Assembly: GCA_002315455.1 (NCBI GenBank)
Contig: DCGG01000049.1
Span: 684 to 7,673 of the forward strand
DNA: 6,990 nt
Source of the DNA: Lentisphaeria bacterium UBA1784
GTDB taxonomy: Bacteria; Verrucomicrobiota; Lentisphaeria; Victivallales; Victivallaceae
Direction of reading: 5' to 3'
A program made the translations under genes and the position numbers. The notes below the pieces were generated by a model. The model did no database searches, had not been told where the DNA came from, and worked only from the letters and a program-made list of their open reading frames with translations. Shown one piece after another: positions 4,081 to 6,990 of this stretch (position 1 is its first letter; every line of letters starts with the position of its first letter).

Positions 4081-6990
4081 ATGAAACGACGCTTCATCCC
4101 GACGATTTTGCTCGGCTGTGTCCTGTTGCTGGGCGGACCGGCCCTCTTCGCGCGGCCATCCGACATTCTCCCGGCCAAGGCCATCGAGTACACTGCCATC
4201 TTCAAGAGCGGCGGCATCGTCATCAAGGACCCAAAGATCAACCATGTGGCGCTTCGGGACGCGGGGGAGACTCCCCGGCTGGAAGCCGCCATGCCGACGG
4301 CCCATCCGGTGCGGGACCTGCAGCTGGTGACAGCGGACGCCCTTCCCGCGAGGCTTCCGGTGAGCGCGTGGAACGACTCCAGGCAGTCCTTCGACGCCCC
4401 CGTCATGCTGAACTGCAAGGGCGGGAAATCCGGTTATTTCATCGACATGCGGAAACTGGGGTACGCCCGACGTTTCGCAGTGGAGTTTCCCGGATTGAAG
4501 GAGTTGACGCTCTCCCGGGTCCGCATCCTGACGCCGGACTTCCCCGGAAGCAGCTGGCGCGCCTTCTGGATCTGGTACACCCGGGACCGGGTGGAGAGCG
4601 TCACCGCCCTTCTGCGCCGGGAGTTTGAACTGACCCGGGTCCCGGAGAAGGCGATTTTGCAGAGCGCCGCCGACGACAACGGCATTCTCTACGTCAACGG
4701 AAAAAAACTTTCGGAGAGCGCCGGAAACCGCAACCATCCCGGGCGCACCGACATCGCCCCCTATCTGAAAAAGGGCAAGAACGTCATCGGCGTCAAGGTC
4801 CGGCAGGACCGCTATTCAGCCGGATTCCTCGGCGAACTGGACCTGCTCTATGCCGATGGTTCCGCGGAACAGTTGATCTCCGACCGGAAATGGCGCTGTC
4901 TGCCCCCCGGTCCCGAACCGGAAGGCTGGAACAAGCCCGGATTCGACGATTCCCTTTGGGTCCCCGCCATTGAACTTGCCAGGCCGCCGTTGGGAGACTG
5001 GGGCGTGGTCGCCTATGACTCCGCCGCGCCGAAACGCCCTCTTGCGGTATTGGAGAGCGACGTGCCCTCCGAAATGAGCGCCGGAAGTGAGAAGAAATGC
5101 TTCGTCCGGCTCCGTTTCCCCAAACTTGACGCTCCGCTGGAACTTACCTGCTCCGTTACCCGCGAAGGACGGACGTTTCAGGCGTTCCCGGTAGCGGAAC
5201 TGCCGGTTGCCGGCGGTGAGATCAAGGTCCCGCTGACGCTGAAGTTCTCCCGGTTCCTCATGCCCGGGACGTATGAGATCAGCCTCGAAGCCGCCGGTTG
5301 TCAGCTGGTCCGGGAGGGCAAACCCTTCCGCTGGCAGTGCAAGGTCCTCAACGACCGGCACGCGAAAATGCCCATCGCCAAAATGGTGAAACACCACGGC
5401 GGCATGGCGGTTTCGGTCAACGGGCAAGTGATCCCTTTCATCGGTACCAACCGCGGGGATGATCAGGTCTCCGAGCACACGGGGATGTACGGCAAGCAGG
5501 GAGTCCACATTTTCATCTGCTGGGCAAAACTGCAATGGGATGCTGGGGAACGACCCGTTTTCTCCCATCTGGACTCCAACGTGATGAAGGCACTGGAGGG
5601 CGATCCCGATGCGCTTCTGATCATCAAGATCTCTCTGCGGGACAGCCGTCCCAAGTTTTTCACCAAAAGCCACAAGGATGATCTTATCGTCTTTGACAAC
5701 GGCCGCCGGGGCAGCAACACCTCCCTCGCCAGCACCGCGTGGAGGGAACTGGCCGGGGAGAACATCCGCGCCGCCATCGAACATATCCGTCAGAGTCCCT
5801 ATGCGGACCACGTGATCGGCTTCTCCCCCGACGAGGGCGAGGAGAACCAGTGGATGCACTTCTGGGGCGGAGACGATCCGCAGCAGGACGGCACCTACAC
5901 CGATTACAGCCCGGTGATGCTCCGCACCTTCCGGGAGCATCTCAAGGCGAAGTACAAGACTGATGCCGCGTTGCAGAAGGCGTGGAACGATCCCCGCGTC
6001 ACGCTGGAAACGGCGCAGATCCCCTCCCGTGCCGCCCGTGCCGTTGCAGACGGAGCCTTCCGGAATCCGGTGCGGGACGTTGCCGCCATCGACTATGCCG
6101 CGACCCTTTCGGACGTGGTCACGGAAGGGATGGATTTCTACGCCAAACTCATCAAGGAGGAGACCAAAGGGCAGAGCCTCGTGGGGACCTACTACGGACA
6201 CATCATGGACCTCGGCAACCGCTTCCTCGGCGAGCAGACCGGATACCTCCGGCAGAAGCGGGCAGTGGAGTCGCCATGGTTCGACTTCTTCAAGGGACCC
6301 CACCACTACGCCGCCAACTTCCGGGATGCGGGCGGAGTGGGCAGTTTCGATGCACCCTGCCCGGGTTCGCTCCGGCTCCACAACAAGATGTGGTTCAACG
6401 AGGACGACCTGCGGAGCCATCTGACCTTCCCCGCCAAGTACGCCTTCAGCGTGCGGACGGTGGCGGGCTTCGACCACGTGCTGGCGCGGCAGTACGCCAA
6501 AACGCTCTGCGCCAACTGCGGAACCTACTTCTTCCCCCTCTGCGAAGGCGTGTTGAACTGGCACGACGATCCCGAGACCATGAAAACCATCGGGGAACTG
6601 CAGAAGATCGCCGTCCGCCATGCGAAAGCGGATAATTCCGAGCGGGCGCAGATCGCGGTCTTCATGGACGACTGGTCCATCTCCGCCTGCGCCCAGCTCC
6701 CCGGCGGGACCACTCACGACCGGGTGATGAACATGGCCATCTACCAGCGGGAGGATATCGGACGCATCGGCGCGCCCTACGCGGAATACCTGCTGGATGA
6801 GATCAGAAATCCGGCGCTACCCAAGTACAAGTTCTACATCTTCCTCAACGCCTACCGACTGGATGCCGCCACCGAGAAAGCGATTCAGGAGAAACTGAAG
6901 CGGGACAACGCGACGGCGCTCTTCTACTATGCGCCCGGGATCTTCACGGAGAAGGGTCTTTCCGCCGCCGCCGCAGACCGGCTGCTGGGG
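4081..6990 (+). CDS. Large secreted multidomain glycoside hydrolase, GH42/beta-galactosidase-like (3' end outside the window)
   Basis: From the ATG at 4081 the frame stays open for 970 codons to the window edge. AAGGA (4067-4071) precedes it by 9 nt. Residues 1-24 are a signal peptide (MKRRF, hydrophobic core, ALFA then R25). About 25-155 looks like a beta-sandwich. About 161-308 resembles the N-terminal sugar-binding domain of alpha-L-rhamnosidases (AFWIWYT; DDNGILYVNGKKL; DIAPYLKKGKNVIGV; SDRKWR; W...FDDSLW). About 315-425 looks Ig-like. From about 440 (SVNGQVIPFIGTNRG) a clan GH-A-type barrel is inferred: YADHVIGFSPDEGEENQW (E585, E587 or E588 as candidate acid/base), YSPVMLRTFREHLKAKY...AWNDP as in GH42-like enzymes, and LHNKMWFNEDDLRSHL, where E774 is a plausible nucleophile. 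From about 857 (QIAVFMDDWS; YKFYIFLNAYRLD) it resembles the amidotransferase-like domain of GH42 enzymes. It likely cleaves a galactoside or related glycan outside the cytoplasm; substrate and exact family are unresolved. It shares the regulator's transcript. Confidence 0.88.
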   Translation, partial: MKRRFIPTILLGCVLLLGGPALFARPSDILPAKAIEYTAIFKSGGIVIKDPKINHVALRDAGETPRLEAAMPTAHPVRDLQLVTADALPARLPVSAWNDSRQSFDAPVMLNCKGGKSGYFIDMRKLGYARRFAVEFPGLKELTLSRVRILTPDFPGSSWRAFWIWYTRDRVESVTALLRREFELTRVPEKAILQSAADDNGILYVNGKKLSESAGNRNHPGRTDIAPYLKKGKNVIGVKVRQDRYSAGFLGELDLLYADGSAEQLISDRKWRCLPPGPEPEGWNKPGFDDSLWVPAIELARPPLGDWGVVAYDSAAPKRPLAVLESDVPSEMSAGSEKKCFVRLRFPKLDAPLELTCSVTREGRTFQAFPVAELPVAGGEIKVPLTLKFSRFLMPGTYEISLEAAGCQLVREGKPFRWQCKVLNDRHAKMPIAKMVKHHGGMAVSVNGQVIPFIGTNRGDDQVSEHTGMYGKQGVHIFICWAKLQWDAGERPVFSHLDSNVMKALEGDPDALLIIKISLRDSRPKFFTKSHKDDLIVFDNGRRGSNTSLASTAWRELAGENIRAAIEHIRQSPYADHVIGFSPDEGEENQWMHFWGGDDPQQDGTYTDYSPVMLRTFREHLKAKYKTDAALQKAWNDPRVTLETAQIPSRAARAVADGAFRNPVRDVAAIDYAATLSDVVTEGMDFYAKLIKEETKGQSLVGTYYGHIMDLGNRFLGEQTGYLRQKRAVESPWFDFFKGPHHYAANFRDAGGVGSFDAPCPGSLRLHNKMWFNEDDLRSHLTFPAKYAFSVRTVAGFDHVLARQYAKTLCANCGTYFFPLCEGVLNWHDDPETMKTIGELQKIAVRHAKADNSERAQIAVFMDDWSISACAQLPGGTTHDRVMNMAIYQREDIGRIGAPYAEYLLDEIRNPALPKYKFYIFLNAYRLDAATEKAIQEKLKRDNATALFYYAPGIFTEKGLSAAAADRLLG

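Noticed and set aside
4108..4119. Lipobox-like LLGC in the hydrolase signal peptide
   Set aside because: The cysteine (C13) lies inside the hydrophobic core, with eight more mainly hydrophobic residues after it and an ALFA cleavage site at 21-24, so ordinary signal peptidase I cleavage is more likely than lipidation.
3915..4628. 237-codon plus-strand frame spanning the regulator-hydrolase junction
   Set aside because: It overlaps the end of the regulator and start of the hydrolase in another frame, has no ribosome site, and reads as low-complexity R, P, G and S.
4816..6717. 633-codon open frame on the minus strand
   Set aside because: The longest closed frame in the window, but it is antisense to the GH42-like enzyme. 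The plus-strand frame has a ribosome site, signal peptide and recognisable domains and is open for 970 codons; the minus frame has none of these.
1..6990. CRISPR array, tRNA or rRNA gene, insertion sequence, phage attachment site
   Set aside because: No regularly spaced repeats, no tRNA cloverleaf segments, and no transposase or integrase reading frame were seen; the DNA is ordinary metabolic coding sequence.

Overview
The window is GC-rich (roughly 60% by eye), densely coding bacterial DNA. It holds four well-supported genes: a secreted right-handed beta-helix protein on the minus strand; a divergent Gfo/Idh/MocA oxidoreductase; a GntR/LacI hybrid sugar-responsive regulator; and a long secreted glycoside-hydrolase-like protein that runs off the right edge. 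This gene mix (beta-helix protein, Gfo/Idh/MocA oxidoreductase, GntR-LacI chimera, large multidomain GH42-like enzyme, no SusC/SusD pair) resembles the glycan-use loci of PVC-group bacteria, especially Lentisphaerota such as Victivallis. That placement is inference from gene content, not a database match.

Layout. Positions 1-32 may hold the first codons of another minus-strand gene. The beta-helix gene lies at 60-1277 (minus). Positions 1278-1499 form an AT-rich divergent intergenic region with a two-copy 19-nt tandem repeat, each copy carrying TTGACA. The oxidoreductase follows at 1500-2813 and ends in a 48-residue Lys/Ala/Pro tail resembling histone H1. A strong intrinsic terminator at 2832-2863 closes that unit. 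A near-consensus promoter (TTGACA, 17 bp, TATATT) at 2917-2945 then drives a two-gene operon. An 18-bp perfect palindrome at 2952-2969 sits at the expected transcription start. The operon is the regulator (2999-4063) and, 17 nt later, the GH42-like enzyme (4081 to beyond 6990; 970 codons visible, no stop).

How the parts may work together. The palindrome at +1 suits autoregulation: a sugar binding the LacI-like domain would release the GntR-type DNA-binding domain and induce regulator and hydrolase together. The hydrolase and beta-helix protein carry export signals and would act on glycan outside the cytoplasm, while the oxidoreductase would process a sugar or sugar derivative inside. No substrate can be named from sequence. 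The points most worth checking are the basic tail on the oxidoreductase, the operator, and whether the large enzyme belongs to a described glycoside hydrolase family.
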